Source: a virus | DNA: 61,269 nt | IMG/VR virus record: IMGVR_UViG_3300032273_000002 | Location: 1-61,269 of that record | Strand: one strand, 5' to 3' | Part shown: positions 32,287-41,936 of the stretch, piece by piece | How the letters are laid out: each line of letters begins with the position of its first letter | How positions within the stretch are numbered: the first letter of the stretch is position 1 | Program-made: the position numbers and the translations under genes | The notes under the pieces: model-generated | The model's input: the letters and a program-made list of their open reading frames with translations, nothing else | Told to the model about the DNA's origin: nothing | The model's database searches: none

Positions 32287-35033
32287 TAGGTATCGCTTGT
32301 CCGAATGGCTGAAATGCTTTGATTGCTGCTACCAAAGCTCCACTCTGAAATAAACTGCTTGATCGGCGATGTACCGCCATCGCGTACAAGCAGGGTTAGA
32401 TCCAGGGCGTTATCGTAAACCGCTTGGAATTCAAGAGAGGTGGCCTTGGCAAGCAGGTCTATGTAGGTGAGATAAACCGTGTTGCCAATCGCCGCGGTAT
32501 CGGTCAGGCCGGAGCCGTTGAACGCGATATTGTCAGGGGTGATGGTGTGAGTTCCGCCACCGGCTGCCGTTGTAATATTGACAGCTGTTCCGTTGGCAGC
32601 GTCTTCCAGGCTTGCGGCAAGCTTGATGTTGTCCGCATCGGAGTAGATCACATAGTAGGTAGTTGCCAGCGCCAGCGGCGAGGGCAGCGTGCCGGTTGTG
32701 GTGAGCGTCACCGGCATCTGGTCTTTAAACAAATGCCCTGTGATCTCGATCTCCTCTGTGCCTGTGTCCACATCGGCGTCGACAAAGGTGTCGGCACCGA
32801 CCAGGGTAAAGGTGTCGGAAGGATCATCGTAGGACGAGTAATTGACTCGAATGTGAAATCCCTCGTCGTTGATTACCCGCAGAGTTCCGGCGTTGGGGGA
32901 GCTGCCAGGAATAGCGTTGACAACGATTGCGCTTTCAGCGGCACCGCTAAGCGCTGTGGTCAAATGCATCTGGCCCACATAGCAATAATTGCCGGCGCTG
33001 GCCTGGTTGCCACCGGAGAAGTCAGTCGAGGTGATCGTGAAGGTGTCACCACCAGTGTCATAGGTGCTATAGGCGACCGTGACGACGCTGCCGTCATCTT
33101 TCAAAATGTCGATATAGCCGGAGCTGGCCAAATATGCATCGATGTCGGCATCGGCGAGATCCTCGTTGACCGCCACCGATGTGGTCGTGCCGCTGGTCAA
33201 ATCACTGGCAAGGGTAAAGTGCGCCCTGCCCATGGTCGGATCCCCATTGATGTCAACCGTTGTGCCGTCCCAGGGCGCAACAAACACATAATCCTGACCG
33301 ACGACCACACCCGAGACCGTGTTGGTGACCGTGTTGGGCGGCGTGATCTGCGTATCGGTCAAATCAAAGACCTTGTCCGCGGAGGTCAGCTTGGCATTGT
33401 CGATGCCGACGCCGTAACCGCCAATGATCGCCGTACCGGTTGAAACCCCGATATACGGTGTGCTGATGGTTCGCTGGGTCAACGCGAGCACGCTGACCTC
33501 GATGGTAACAGAGGCGGTGTGATCGGCAGCCGTCAAATCGGTGCCCCCGTAGTGGCACAGGGCCTGGTCCGCGGCCATCGTGCCCTTGATCACCTGGACG
33601 TACAGGTAATCATTTGTGGCGTCATGGGCGAGCACGTGCAGCACCCCGCCACCGGTGACCGCAGTCGGCGCTGACGAGGTTACCGCCGAGGCGCCGGAGC
33701 TTTGACCGACAAATGTTTCGGTGTTTCCCACCGTGCCCTCGGTGACATCAACGATCAGCGAGAGGTCAGTACCGTCAATCGACAGGACCCGGCCCTTCCA
33801 TGCGGGAGTGGATGAGTTTTCGTGAACGGCTTCTCCGAGCGTGAACGGTCCACTGGTAACAGACCCATGATCGACATATGTACCCCACACCAGCATGTCG
33901 TAATCACTGATAGAGATACCGCCTGCCTCAGTGTCGTAGCCCACAGAGTGAGTGACACCTCGAAATACTTCGCCGTTAAGCCCATGTACGGTATAGCCTG
34001 ATCCATCCTCGGTTTCTCCTTTGGCCCGTTCGTAAAGATCATTAATATCGTGGGTGTTGATCCAGGACAGCTTGCCGAAATAGTCCTCGTTGGTGCCGTT
34101 GTCATCCACATCGAACTGCTCGAAGCCGAGATCCTCGCCACTGAAATCCGTATCCCATGTGGTGCCGATCACCGTCGTGTTGCCGGTCGTGCAGTTAAGA
34201 TCGCCGGTGTCAACCAGGGCCAATACGTTGTTGCCCCGGGAGGTGCCGTTGATGCGAAATTCGCTGTACGTGTTTCCCATCCGGCGGCAGATGCCGATCA
34301 AGCGCCGGCCATCGATGTCGCAGTCATCTTCACGAACCTTGACCAAAAATCGATGCGAAATGCCCTGGGTGCTGTTCGGGCAAAGCGGCTTGCCGATTAG
34401 ATACGTGTCGCTGGTGGTAAAGCCCTCTGCAGATGTGCCGCCGTGCAGCTCACCGGAGGCAAACGTCAAGGTGTCGTCAGTGTGCGACAGCACGATGCCC
34501 CGGCTGCCATCCCTGACGCCACCGTGGGTATTAACCACTGAATAACCGACCAGGCTCATCCCTGCGAAGGCGCCGGTGTCCACCAGTGTCGTGGTGCTGC
34601 CGCCAGTGGCGGTGCCACCAAGGTTGTAATTCCAAAAATCGTCCGAGATGATAGCACCATCCTGCAGGATCTGCAGCTGGACATCGTCGTTGCCGAAGTT
34701 TACGATGCCATCCCAAATTTCAGCGCCGTCGTTTTGGATAATAGAGCCGTCGTACAGGTGCTCGGCGGCAGCGGCGTTGATATTGTAGCCGTTGATGAGC
34801 GTGATGATGTTGTCCGTACTTCTGACAGAAGGATTGAGCATGGCGATGTAAACCTCATCATTTGTGCTCGCCGGCTCTTGGTCGTCAGCTAGTTCTTGCA
34901 GCCACCGGTGCAGCTCAATCACAGTGGCATAAGACGGTGAGGCCCCGTTGTGATCGTGACCCCCATAGCGAATGTTTCCTGTCTGACTGTCAACCGTCCA
35001 ATCGGCAGCAACCAGTTCATACGTGATGGCCAT
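32286..35033 (-). CDS. Large beta-rich virion protein (915 aa)
   Basis: ATG after AAGGAG. Thr/Gly/Ser/Asp-rich, almost no Lys-rich helices; several repeated beta modules, including DGSVVTVAYSTYDTGGDTFT and FHIRVNYSSYDDPSDTFT, two copies of one domain. Three Cys occur in a CRR / LCPN stretch. Size and composition point to a tail-fibre or decoration protein. No enzyme motif was seen. Confidence 0.7.
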   Translation of the reverse strand: MAITYELVAADWTVDSQTGNIRYGGHDHNGASPSYATVIELHRWLQELADDQEPASTNDEVYIAMLNPSVRSTDNIITLINGYNINAAAAEHLYDGSIIQNDGAEIWDGIVNFGNDDVQLQILQDGAIISDDFWNYNLGGTATGGSTTTLVDTGAFAGMSLVGYSVVNTHGGVRDGSRGIVLSHTDDTLTFASGELHGGTSAEGFTTSDTYLIGKPLCPNSTQGISHRFLVKVREDDCDIDGRRLIGICRRMGNTYSEFRINGTSRGNNVLALVDTGDLNCTTGNTTVIGTTWDTDFSGEDLGFEQFDVDDNGTNEDYFGKLSWINTHDINDLYERAKGETEDGSGYTVHGLNGEVFRGVTHSVGYDTEAGGISISDYDMLVWGTYVDHGSVTSGPFTLGEAVHENSSTPAWKGRVLSIDGTDLSLIVDVTEGTVGNTETFVGQSSGASAVTSSAPTAVTGGGVLHVLAHDATNDYLYVQVIKGTMAADQALCHYGGTDLTAADHTASVTIEVSVLALTQRTISTPYIGVSTGTAIIGGYGVGIDNAKLTSADKVFDLTDTQITPPNTVTNTVSGVVVGQDYVFVAPWDGTTVDINGDPTMGRAHFTLASDLTSGTTTSVAVNEDLADADIDAYLASSGYIDILKDDGSVVTVAYSTYDTGGDTFTITSTDFSGGNQASAGNYCYVGQMHLTTALSGAAESAIVVNAIPGSSPNAGTLRVINDEGFHIRVNYSSYDDPSDTFTLVGADTFVDADVDTGTEEIEITGHLFKDQMPVTLTTTGTLPSPLALATTYYVIYSDADNIKLAASLEDAANGTAVNITTAAGGGTHTITPDNIAFNGSGLTDTAAIGNTVYLTYIDLLAKATSLEFQAVYDNALDLTLLVRDGGTSPIKQFISEWSFGSSNQSISAIRTSDT

Positions 35034-35045
35034 TTTCTATTCTCC

Positions 35046-35615
35046 TTAATTTTCTCGGGTTAAGGTTGCATGATCGATAATCCCCTGCGGGCTCCTGACG
35101 ACATCTACTTTCCACTTTCTGGCCGGCTCGGGCATATCCACTGTCACCGGCGTCGGATTAACGGTGATCACCGGCTCACGCATCTCCGATATTTTCGAAA
35201 CAAACTGATCGAGCACGGCTTGCATCTTTTTCTCCGGACTCGATTTATTGGATTCGTTCGCCAGCATCGCCACGGCCTTGGCCAACCGATCAGTCGACTC
35301 TGCGCCCAAGTGCTCGGGCTTAAGGCTGGCGATCGCAGCGTTCATGCTGGCGCTTTGCGCTGCCATGGCCTCTGAGATCTTGGTTGCAAACCGGCTCAAG
35401 GCCTCCAGCTGACGCTCGTCATCGACTGCCTCCAGCGCCGATTTGATTGACTGCATCGTTGCGAGCTGTTCGGCGTGCATGGTCCGCACGATTTCAGTCA
35501 GTTGCTCCAGGGCCTCTAGCTGCAAGTCGACTTCGGGCTCAGGCGGTGCGTTTAAGCGCTCGAAGTCCTTAGCATCGGCGAGCTTGCCGAGTTCGTCTGT
35601 ATTAAGCACCCGCAT
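35046..35615 (-). CDS. Helical virion protein (189 aa)
   Basis: The ATG at 35615 has TTGGAG ahead and overlaps the previous stop by 14 bp; the longer frame to 35777 lies inside the upstream gene. Heptad-like helices over residues 25-140, then an Ig-like beta C-terminus. Likely a small virion or ejection-complex part. Not recognised. Confidence 0.65.
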   Translation of the reverse strand: MRVLNTDELGKLADAKDFERLNAPPEPEVDLQLEALEQLTEIVRTMHAEQLATMQSIKSALEAVDDERQLEALSRFATKISEAMAAQSASMNAAIASLKPEHLGAESTDRLAKAVAMLANESNKSSPEKKMQAVLDQFVSKISEMREPVITVNPTPVTVDMPEPARKWKVDVVRSPQGIIDHATLTREN

Positions 35616-37929
35616 TAATGCACTCCAATACCTGGTAGTATTTTTCGATGGTGCCCTCGAGCTCGGTAAGGGCCTCGCGAGGATCGGCATCGATCTTGAC
35701 CATTTGGCCGGATTCGGCATGGATGGCGGTGACCTTGACCTTGCCAGCCCGGGGCATCCGGTAGATGGTATCCTCAACGGCTTTGACTTTGGCCTCGGTC
35801 ACCACCTTGCCCTGCCGGCGTTTGGCTTCCGCGTAAGCATCGGCGATGGCCTGCTCGACTTTCTCCATGCGCTTGACATCGGCCATGCTGCCGACGCCAA
35901 CCTTAAGTGCAGATTTCACCCGTTCGATCAGGGCGCTGACAATTTTGCGCAGCTTCGCGAAAGCATCCGGCGCCCGCTGGTTGAGCTCCTTCCAAAAACT
36001 CGGGCGAGTAAAGGCACGGCCGGCGATATCGCTGCCGAATTCCTTTTTGATGCCCTCAGCGTCGAGCTCAGGAAGGGCAGCAGCTCTGCGGTCCTGTTGA
36101 ATGGCGGCGACATATTGCTGATAATTGGCGGTGTCGGCCATGACCACATCCATGGCCTTGTCCCACAAATCCGGATGCTTCACCGAGAGCTCGTGAAAAC
36201 TTTCATGCCCCAGGACAAACAGATCAGGCTCCGCGGCGTTCTCGTTGATAAAAATGCGCCCGCTCTTCTCGTTATAAAAACCGTTGACCCGGTCGGCCGG
36301 CGAGTCGTACTTGGCTTTGTAAAAAGTGACCTTGGAGTCGATCGCATCGGCAACGGCATGCACGTAGGTCTGCGACCTGGTGGTTTTGCTTTCTGCAACC
36401 TGCTGCAGGTCAAATGCCGGCGTCACTCGCTTCAGCGAGCTCATGCTCGAGATCTCACCGCCCTGGCCCTTGGGCAGCTTCACCTCTTCTTGTTTGGCGG
36501 CCGCTTTCTTGGGCGCTTTCTTGGCGGCTTTCTTCGCCTTGACGGCGTATCGTTTTTCAATATCCTTTTTGAGCTCGGGGAATCGCGCCGCGACGACCTT
36601 GGCCTCTTCTTCTGTGAGATCACCGGTCATTTGGTCCAGGATCATCTCGGTGGCTGCCGCCTCTTTTTTCTCGCCAACCGTTTTGGTTTCCGCTTCCGTT
36701 TCGCCAGGCTCAACGATCTTGGTTTTGTCGGTCAGCGCAAAGCCCAGTTGCCCCTCAGGGCCTGGCAAGGGCTCGATCGGACCCTTGACCTGGCGTTCGC
36801 CTTCGGCAGCCGCAGGCGGCCTCTCAGTGCCTGTGACCGCGTCGGCTGCGACCTGCCCGCCCTTGATCATCGCACCGCCGATCGGAAACAGCGCCCCGCC
36901 GACAGCACCGACAAGACCCGCGTACCCGGCTTTTTTTGTTTGCTCCCAGGTGGCCCACACGTTTTTGGACCGCTCGAGGATCTCGACTGCCGAGGCGTTG
37001 GGATCCTTGGCGTACTCTTCAGAGACAACCGACCACTGCTCCTGGGTAATTTCCTCCAGGCCTTCGGCCGCTGCGCTCTCGGCAAGGTTTTCGACAAATC
37101 TTTTGACGCCAGCTCTGACGCCAACCCGCCTGGCGGCCATGCCGGCCACTGCCCCCAGGGCCTTCAGATTAACGATGTTGCCTACGGTTTCCACTGCCGC
37201 ATTTGGCAGCGCATCTAAAAGAGCAGCGTTCCAGGCCGTGTCACTATCGATGCCCTGCGCCTCGAACTCCGCGGCTCTGGCGCCGGCGATCTGAGAGACA
37301 GCCACCGCGTAGCCGATGGCCGGGTTGGCCGCGGTGGCCACCATCGTCGGGGCAAAGCGAGCCATGCCGGTCACGGCCTGCTCGAAGATTTGGCCCGGGA
37401 CGGATTCGAAGATATTGACCTCGGTGAGCTCGGGCATGGACGCGGCGAATTCCTCCACGTTTGCAACCGCCTCGGCAGTCTCCCTGTCGAAGCGCTCGAG
37501 CATGGCCTGGCCGTATTTGTTGTCCGCATTGATATAGGTGGAGCGCAGCTTGTTGACCTGCTCGTCCTGCTTGCCGATAAACCTGGCGATGTCAGCGATG
37601 CCCTGTGAGCTGGATTGATAAACGGCTCTGCCCAGGCGCACGACTTTTGACTCGGGATCGGCAATGCCGGAGGGGTCCTCGGACATCAAGTAAGCATCGA
37701 CAGTCTCCTGGTTGGTGGCCTTGATGTTGCTGACCATGTCAGGAACGCTCATGTAATCGTAAGCGCTCGGAGGAACAGGCTCAGCAGCAGGGGCAGACTC
37801 ATCGCCGATGCCGTAATAATCCAGAATGTTCCCGCCGGAGGGCTGATTGTCGCTGTAGTCACCGACATCGGCAGAAGCGCTGCCGTCAGATTCGCTGATG
37901 CCGTAATAATCAAGAATGTTACCAGCCAT
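35602..37929 (-). CDS. Polyvalent ejection-type protein with zincin metallopeptidase motif (775 aa)
   Basis: N-terminus repeats NILDYYGI twice. A middle helical part has Gly/Ala-rich stretches of membrane type (AGLVGAVGGALFPIGGAM). After a histone-H1-like Lys/Ala segment (AKKAAKKAPKKAAAK) comes a zincin motif H575-E-S-F-H579 (HExxH) with a C-terminal helical region. Such proteins in podovirus-like phages are ejected with DNA. It could cut host proteins or process the giant protein. Both roles are inferred. Confidence 0.7.
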   Translation of the reverse strand: MAGNILDYYGISESDGSASADVGDYSDNQPSGGNILDYYGIGDESAPAAEPVPPSAYDYMSVPDMVSNIKATNQETVDAYLMSEDPSGIADPESKVVRLGRAVYQSSSQGIADIARFIGKQDEQVNKLRSTYINADNKYGQAMLERFDRETAEAVANVEEFAASMPELTEVNIFESVPGQIFEQAVTGMARFAPTMVATAANPAIGYAVAVSQIAGARAAEFEAQGIDSDTAWNAALLDALPNAAVETVGNIVNLKALGAVAGMAARRVGVRAGVKRFVENLAESAAAEGLEEITQEQWSVVSEEYAKDPNASAVEILERSKNVWATWEQTKKAGYAGLVGAVGGALFPIGGAMIKGGQVAADAVTGTERPPAAAEGERQVKGPIEPLPGPEGQLGFALTDKTKIVEPGETEAETKTVGEKKEAAATEMILDQMTGDLTEEEAKVVAARFPELKKDIEKRYAVKAKKAAKKAPKKAAAKQEEVKLPKGQGGEISSMSSLKRVTPAFDLQQVAESKTTRSQTYVHAVADAIDSKVTFYKAKYDSPADRVNGFYNEKSGRIFINENAAEPDLFVLGHESFHELSVKHPDLWDKAMDVVMADTANYQQYVAAIQQDRRAAALPELDAEGIKKEFGSDIAGRAFTRPSFWKELNQRAPDAFAKLRKIVSALIERVKSALKVGVGSMADVKRMEKVEQAIADAYAEAKRRQGKVVTEAKVKAVEDTIYRMPRAGKVKVTAIHAESGQMVKIDADPREALTELEGTIEKYYQVLECINAGA

Positions 37930-37931
37930 AT

Positions 37932-39041
37932 TTATTTCCTGGGAGCTTCGGTGTTGTAGCCGTCGTTTTCCAGCATCTGCAGGGTCGCCCGATAGTCGTT
38001 GCCAGTTAGTGACAGATATTGCTCAATAATCGCTCTTGTTGGGTGGCCCTTTGTCCGCGGGCCAGGTTTGGGGATAAACGGCTGTTTGCTTTGTTTCTGT
38101 TTCTTTTTAACGACCTCGGACTTTTCTTCTTCGGCAATGTCACCCAAGGCCTTTTGTATTACCAACATCTTTTGTTTAAGCGCCGTGGTGTCGGTGCCGG
38201 AATATGCGTTCTGGATCTGCTGCTGGGTCTCGAGCATCTCAGAGTAGAGGTCAAGCTTGCGCTTGGGCCGCTCCTGCTTTTCTTTGCGCCGAGCCTCGGT
38301 TTCGGCTTTTGCCTCTTTGTAGAGTTTCTCGTGTTTTGCTTCCAGCTTCTCCATTTGCTTTTCGCGCCTGGCGGCCTGGCGATCGTATTCGCCCATGATC
38401 TCTTTCATTTCGGCAACCTTGAACTCGGTTGCCGCTTTGAGCTTGTCGAACACCCGGGAGCGTTCATTCTTAACGAAATCTGCTCGCTGTTTGTCCTCGA
38501 GGTCATGCCACATCGGCCCCATGGTTGCCTGGCGATATTTTTCGTACTCGCGCTGGAAGTGCCCGGGATCGACATTGTCGAGCTCTTCCATAGGATCGAA
38601 CTTGTACGGATCGTTGCCGCCGAATTTCCGGTTGATGACCTCGGTCTTAAACGCCAGCCGCTCACTGGCAAAATCCATCGGCTGTGTGCGCTGCTGCCCA
38701 TAGTCTTGCATGGCCTGGCTGGCATCTGCGATTTTTCCCGGCGGCATCTCGCGGCGCTGCATGGGATCCTGATCGAAGATCAGCGGCTTTTCTTCGCTGA
38801 GCGATCGATTTAGATTCGTTGTCTGGCCAGGGCCTTGCTGGAGGGTGGCCGAGGCGGCTTCGATATCGGCCAGCTCCGGATTGTCGATAAACGCCTGTAG
38901 CTTCGGGTTGGTCACTTCCTCACCGCTCTCATCGATCGTCGGTGAGAAGTTTCGCTCGAGCTGCCCGAGGTCAACGACATTGCCTGACCTGTCGACAATG
39001 ACCTGGTTGTCGCGATATTTGGTATCTCGTAGAGTCGCCAT
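37932..39041 (-). CDS. Charged coiled-coil structural protein (369 aa)
   Basis: Starts after AAAGGA. Disordered N-terminal half with Gln/Pro, then a long Lys/Glu coiled coil (residues 205-265), a basic linker, and an ordered C-terminal ~40 residues (IEQYLSLTGNDYRATLQMLE). It lies beside the zincin protein; an internal-core part is likely. Not recognised. Confidence 0.65.
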   Translation of the reverse strand: MATLRDTKYRDNQVIVDRSGNVVDLGQLERNFSPTIDESGEEVTNPKLQAFIDNPELADIEAASATLQQGPGQTTNLNRSLSEEKPLIFDQDPMQRREMPPGKIADASQAMQDYGQQRTQPMDFASERLAFKTEVINRKFGGNDPYKFDPMEELDNVDPGHFQREYEKYRQATMGPMWHDLEDKQRADFVKNERSRVFDKLKAATEFKVAEMKEIMGEYDRQAARREKQMEKLEAKHEKLYKEAKAETEARRKEKQERPKRKLDLYSEMLETQQQIQNAYSGTDTTALKQKMLVIQKALGDIAEEEKSEVVKKKQKQSKQPFIPKPGPRTKGHPTRAIIEQYLSLTGNDYRATLQMLENDGYNTEAPRK

Positions 39042-39053
39042 CAGTTGTCCTTT

Positions 39054-39800
39054 TTACGAATAGTTGCGAACGTCAAAGGGACCGTATTCACCGGCTGCAT
39101 ACCGTTGCTTCGCTTTTTGGATGCCATAGTCAGGGCTCCATCCAGATGGACCCATCTGCCGCGGGTTCGAAGGCTGGCTGGTCACGCCCATGCCTGAGCC
39201 ACCTGTACCGCCTGTGCCGCCCGAGCTGCCCGAGTCATATCCAGTTGTCGTCTGCGTGGTCCTCGTGGTTCCCATTTTGCTAAACATCTGCCACAGGTTG
39301 TTGTATTCAGCCATCTTGGCCTGGTTGGTCGCGTTGAAGTTCGCCATGCGCTCGTTGTACATGTTCTGGTATTTGTTTCCATACTCGTTGACGGCCCCCT
39401 GCTGAGCGCTGGCCAAAATCGAGCCCAATCCGGATCCGTATCCGCGCAGGGCCTCGCGCACGGTCATGCGCCGCACGTTCGGATTCTCGTAATTTCTGCC
39501 GATTGACTGCAGGGTCACATCGCGCAGCCGGCGGATGTTGGGACCCGCCATGCGCTGTCGGTTTCGGGCAACCTCTGACTCATTCCACTCAGGCGCAGCA
39601 AATGTTGACATCTCGGGGCGCACTGGCGTCTGGCCCGTTGGGGTCCAGGTCTGCTCGGATACGGATCTCGAGGAGCTCGTCTGCCCGGTGCCGCCAGGTA
39701 GCGCCTGACCGCCACCAGTTTTGGCCCGGTGTACCGGCAGATTCATCCTGGCCGATCGTTGACGAAATTCCTCGGCGTCTGCTGCTATGTTGATCGGCAT
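39054..39800 (-). CDS. Gly/Ser/Thr-rich structural protein (248 aa)
   Basis: ATG after AAGGAGAC. Disordered N-terminus (GTGQTSSSR), a helical middle (residues 95-175) and a low-complexity GSSGGTGGTGGSG segment before a C-terminus ending FDVRNYS. Composition suits an internal-core protein. Function unknown. Confidence 0.6.
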   Translation of the reverse strand: MPINIAADAEEFRQRSARMNLPVHRAKTGGGQALPGGTGQTSSSRSVSEQTWTPTGQTPVRPEMSTFAAPEWNESEVARNRQRMAGPNIRRLRDVTLQSIGRNYENPNVRRMTVREALRGYGSGLGSILASAQQGAVNEYGNKYQNMYNERMANFNATNQAKMAEYNNLWQMFSKMGTTRTTQTTTGYDSGSSGGTGGTGGSGMGVTSQPSNPRQMGPSGWSPDYGIQKAKQRYAAGEYGPFDVRNYS

Positions 39801-39817
39801 CTTTTGTCTCCTTCCTG

Positions 39818-40315
39818 TTAATCCACTTCTTTTATTTTTGGCGGGGCCATGCTGATGATCTCTTCTTCATACACCTCATCGGGCACCATAATCGGCCGGG
39901 GATCGTTTAGCCTGGTGTAGGTCAGGTTGAGCTTTTTTACCCACTGGAGAACACTCTTTTTGCTCAGCTCCTCGAAGCCGCACTCGATAATTTTGGTGCA
40001 GCGCCATATCGACTTCCAGCCCCCGGGAAGCTGGTTGCCTGGCTGCGTGTTGACATGCTCCAGGCTCATGATCTGGCCGCAGTCAGGGCATTTCAGGGAG
40101 TTCTTTTTCCACAGCTCAGCAACCTCATGGTGGATCTTGATCTGCTTGGTTTGATAATATTTCCGGGCCGCGATGCACTGCATGGCATGATCGAGCGCAA
40201 TGCCCTTGTCGTGCAGCTGCCGGAGATACGTGAAAACATCCTGCTGAAACCGCCACGTAAACGCCTGGGTCTTTTTAAAAAAATCAACGACATCGCCTTC
40301 TGCTAATTCGGACAA
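39818..40315 (-). CDS. Zinc-ribbon protein in the late block (165 aa), TTG start
   Basis: A GGAGGT site lies 7 bases ahead of a TTG at 40315, so TTG is chosen. Residues 75-120 hold CPDC and a later Cys pair (WRCTKIIECGF), a zinc ribbon. N-terminal 70 residues are helical. It overlaps the Cys-rich protein gene. Role unknown; perhaps in assembly. Confidence 0.65.
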   Translation of the reverse strand: MSELAEGDVVDFFKKTQAFTWRFQQDVFTYLRQLHDKGIALDHAMQCIAARKYYQTKQIKIHHEVAELWKKNSLKCPDCGQIMSLEHVNTQPGNQLPGGWKSIWRCTKIIECGFEELSKKSVLQWVKKLNLTYTRLNDPRPIMVPDEVYEEEIISMAPPKIKEVD

Positions 40316-41517
40316 CCGTATACCTCCGCATAAATGCGGTCCTGGACGCAGATGTCACCAGCACCGCCGCAATACTGCCAGCATGGAAAAGAGTGGCCGT
40401 AGCCAGTGCCTGGCCCGATCTGGCACGACGGTGCCGCGCACCCATCACCGCAGCACAGCGCACCGCACACCGAGGCAACCCGCATGACGTCACTTAAATA
40501 CAAACAGGGGTACGTGCCGCGATAATCGGTTCCGATGCAAGTGTCATCAGAATAATTGGTGTACTCGCGGCTGCACGAGCACTGGCAGCCGCCAGCGTTA
40601 AGCTGCACACTTGAGTCGACCGAATGCCACTCGCCGTTGTTGGCAACGCCAACCGCGCCGGTGGCCTCGTCCTCGCACGAATCGGTGACCGTGATAAAAA
40701 TGGTGCCGCATGCATTCTCGGTTGTATAGAGTACATTAGAGCGGCCACTGGTCACAGCCGCCGACAGTGAGCATCCCGAGCCGCTGTCTCCACACTGATC
40801 GATTTCCCAAGCAAACGGGCCCACACCATCGAGGATATGCACCGGGATAGTATCGCCAGCATTGATTGTGCCGGCCGTGTTTTGCGTGTCCCAGGAGACA
40901 TCGTCAGCCTCCTCGCAGGGCGTACAATCATAGCACTCGGTAATCATGATGGAGTCGTGAGAGCCCTTAACGGCGCCAGCCCTCATGGACACATCGATTT
41001 CCAGCGCACCGGGCGGATCCTCGCCGGCGGTGATTGACAACCGCGCCGCGGTGCCCATGAGCTGAACCGCAACGGAGAAGTCTTTGGAGGCCAGCCGAGC
41101 AAAGGACAGCGACACGGCCGTGATCTCGTGCGAGCACTCAACGATGGCGCTGCGGGTGTCGTTCTCGCAGTAGCACCCCGAGGCCGTGCAATAAAAGACA
41201 GTCAAGCTCGGCCATCCGAAGGGCTCGCCTGGGTCCTGGGGATCGCTGGGAACGCTCGGAAAGTCCCAGGAGCTTGGCGGATCGAATATCGCCGGCGGAA
41301 AGCCTGGCGGATTCCACAAAAAGGTTTCCATCTCGTGATAGTCATCTTCCAGGTACGGCTTTTCGAGCGCAGACCAGGAGGCTTTAAAACTCTCGTCGTA
41401 CATAAAGACGGTCTTTTTGCGCATCAAATCCCGAAAGCCGTCATCATCGCTGCCGCGATACAGCTTGCGCCCATAGTCCCGGGCCGCGTCATCGTACTTG
41501 TCGTCGATCGAGCTCAT
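40303..41517 (-). CDS. Cys-rich virion-type protein (404 aa)
   Basis: About 25 Cys, packed mostly in residues 105-404, in patterns such as CTASGCYC, CYDCTPCEE, CQCSC and CGALCCGDGC. No signal peptide. The N-terminal 100 residues are acidic and aromatic. Such Cys content suggests zinc clusters or disulfides formed outside the cell. It lies next to the large fibre gene and may be part of it. Function unknown. Confidence 0.7.
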   Translation of the reverse strand: MSSIDDKYDDAARDYGRKLYRGSDDDGFRDLMRKKTVFMYDESFKASWSALEKPYLEDDYHEMETFLWNPPGFPPAIFDPPSSWDFPSVPSDPQDPGEPFGWPSLTVFYCTASGCYCENDTRSAIVECSHEITAVSLSFARLASKDFSVAVQLMGTAARLSITAGEDPPGALEIDVSMRAGAVKGSHDSIMITECYDCTPCEEADDVSWDTQNTAGTINAGDTIPVHILDGVGPFAWEIDQCGDSGSGCSLSAAVTSGRSNVLYTTENACGTIFITVTDSCEDEATGAVGVANNGEWHSVDSSVQLNAGGCQCSCSREYTNYSDDTCIGTDYRGTYPCLYLSDVMRVASVCGALCCGDGCAAPSCQIGPGTGYGHSFPCWQYCGGAGDICVQDRIYAEVYGCPN

Positions 41518-41936
41518 TAGGCAGCTTCCGCATCGAGCAGGCCATCAGCGCTAAACACCAGCGCCAGGTTTTCAGCCGAAGGGCTTCTGACGGCCGAGAA
41601 CTGAAACAGGCAACAAAGCCGGTTGGAGCTCGAGCTGTCGTAGACCACCGCATAGTAAATGTTGCTGCCGGTTAAGCTGGTCCATACAGCCGGATCGTCA
41701 AAGTCAAGCTTTGTCACCCCCGAAGACTCGGAGAGCGACACATTGGAAATGGTCTTGCCGCCGGCCGTGTACCCGGTGGCATCGCATTCATAGGTGCTGA
41801 CCTCGCTCCAAAGCTCATCGGTCGAATCAGGGGTGTAAGTATTTTTGACCAGCGCAATCTTAAAGACATCGCTGCTCAGATCGATGTTGCCGTTCATCAC
41901 GTGGAGCGGGAACTTATCAAAAATCAAATCCGCCAT
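41517..41936 (-). CDS. Small phage head/tail structural protein (139 aa)
   Basis: Contains ATGYTAGGKTISNVSL, a stretch seen in many small phage structural proteins, with alternating beta strands either side. The start shares a base with the previous stop. It could be a decoration or fibre-attachment protein. No enzymatic residues. Confidence 0.65.
   Translation of the reverse strand: MADLIFDKFPLHVMNGNIDLSSDVFKIALVKNTYTPDSTDELWSEVSTYECDATGYTAGGKTISNVSLSESSGVTKLDFDDPAVWTSLTGSNIYYAVVYDSSSSNRLCCLFQFSAVRSPSAENLALVFSADGLLDAEAA

Noticed and set aside
32424-33443. 339-codon plus-strand frame
   Set aside because: Antisense to the 915-aa structural gene; no start signal or known pattern.
35443-37218. 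591-codon plus-strand frame
   Set aside because: Antisense to the zincin protein and its neighbour, whose minus-strand frame has clear motifs. Codon bias in GC-rich genes makes long shadow frames.
35602-37929. Considered as a tape-measure protein
   Set aside because: Too short for a long tail, has a HExxH motif, and no tail-tube or sheath genes were seen.
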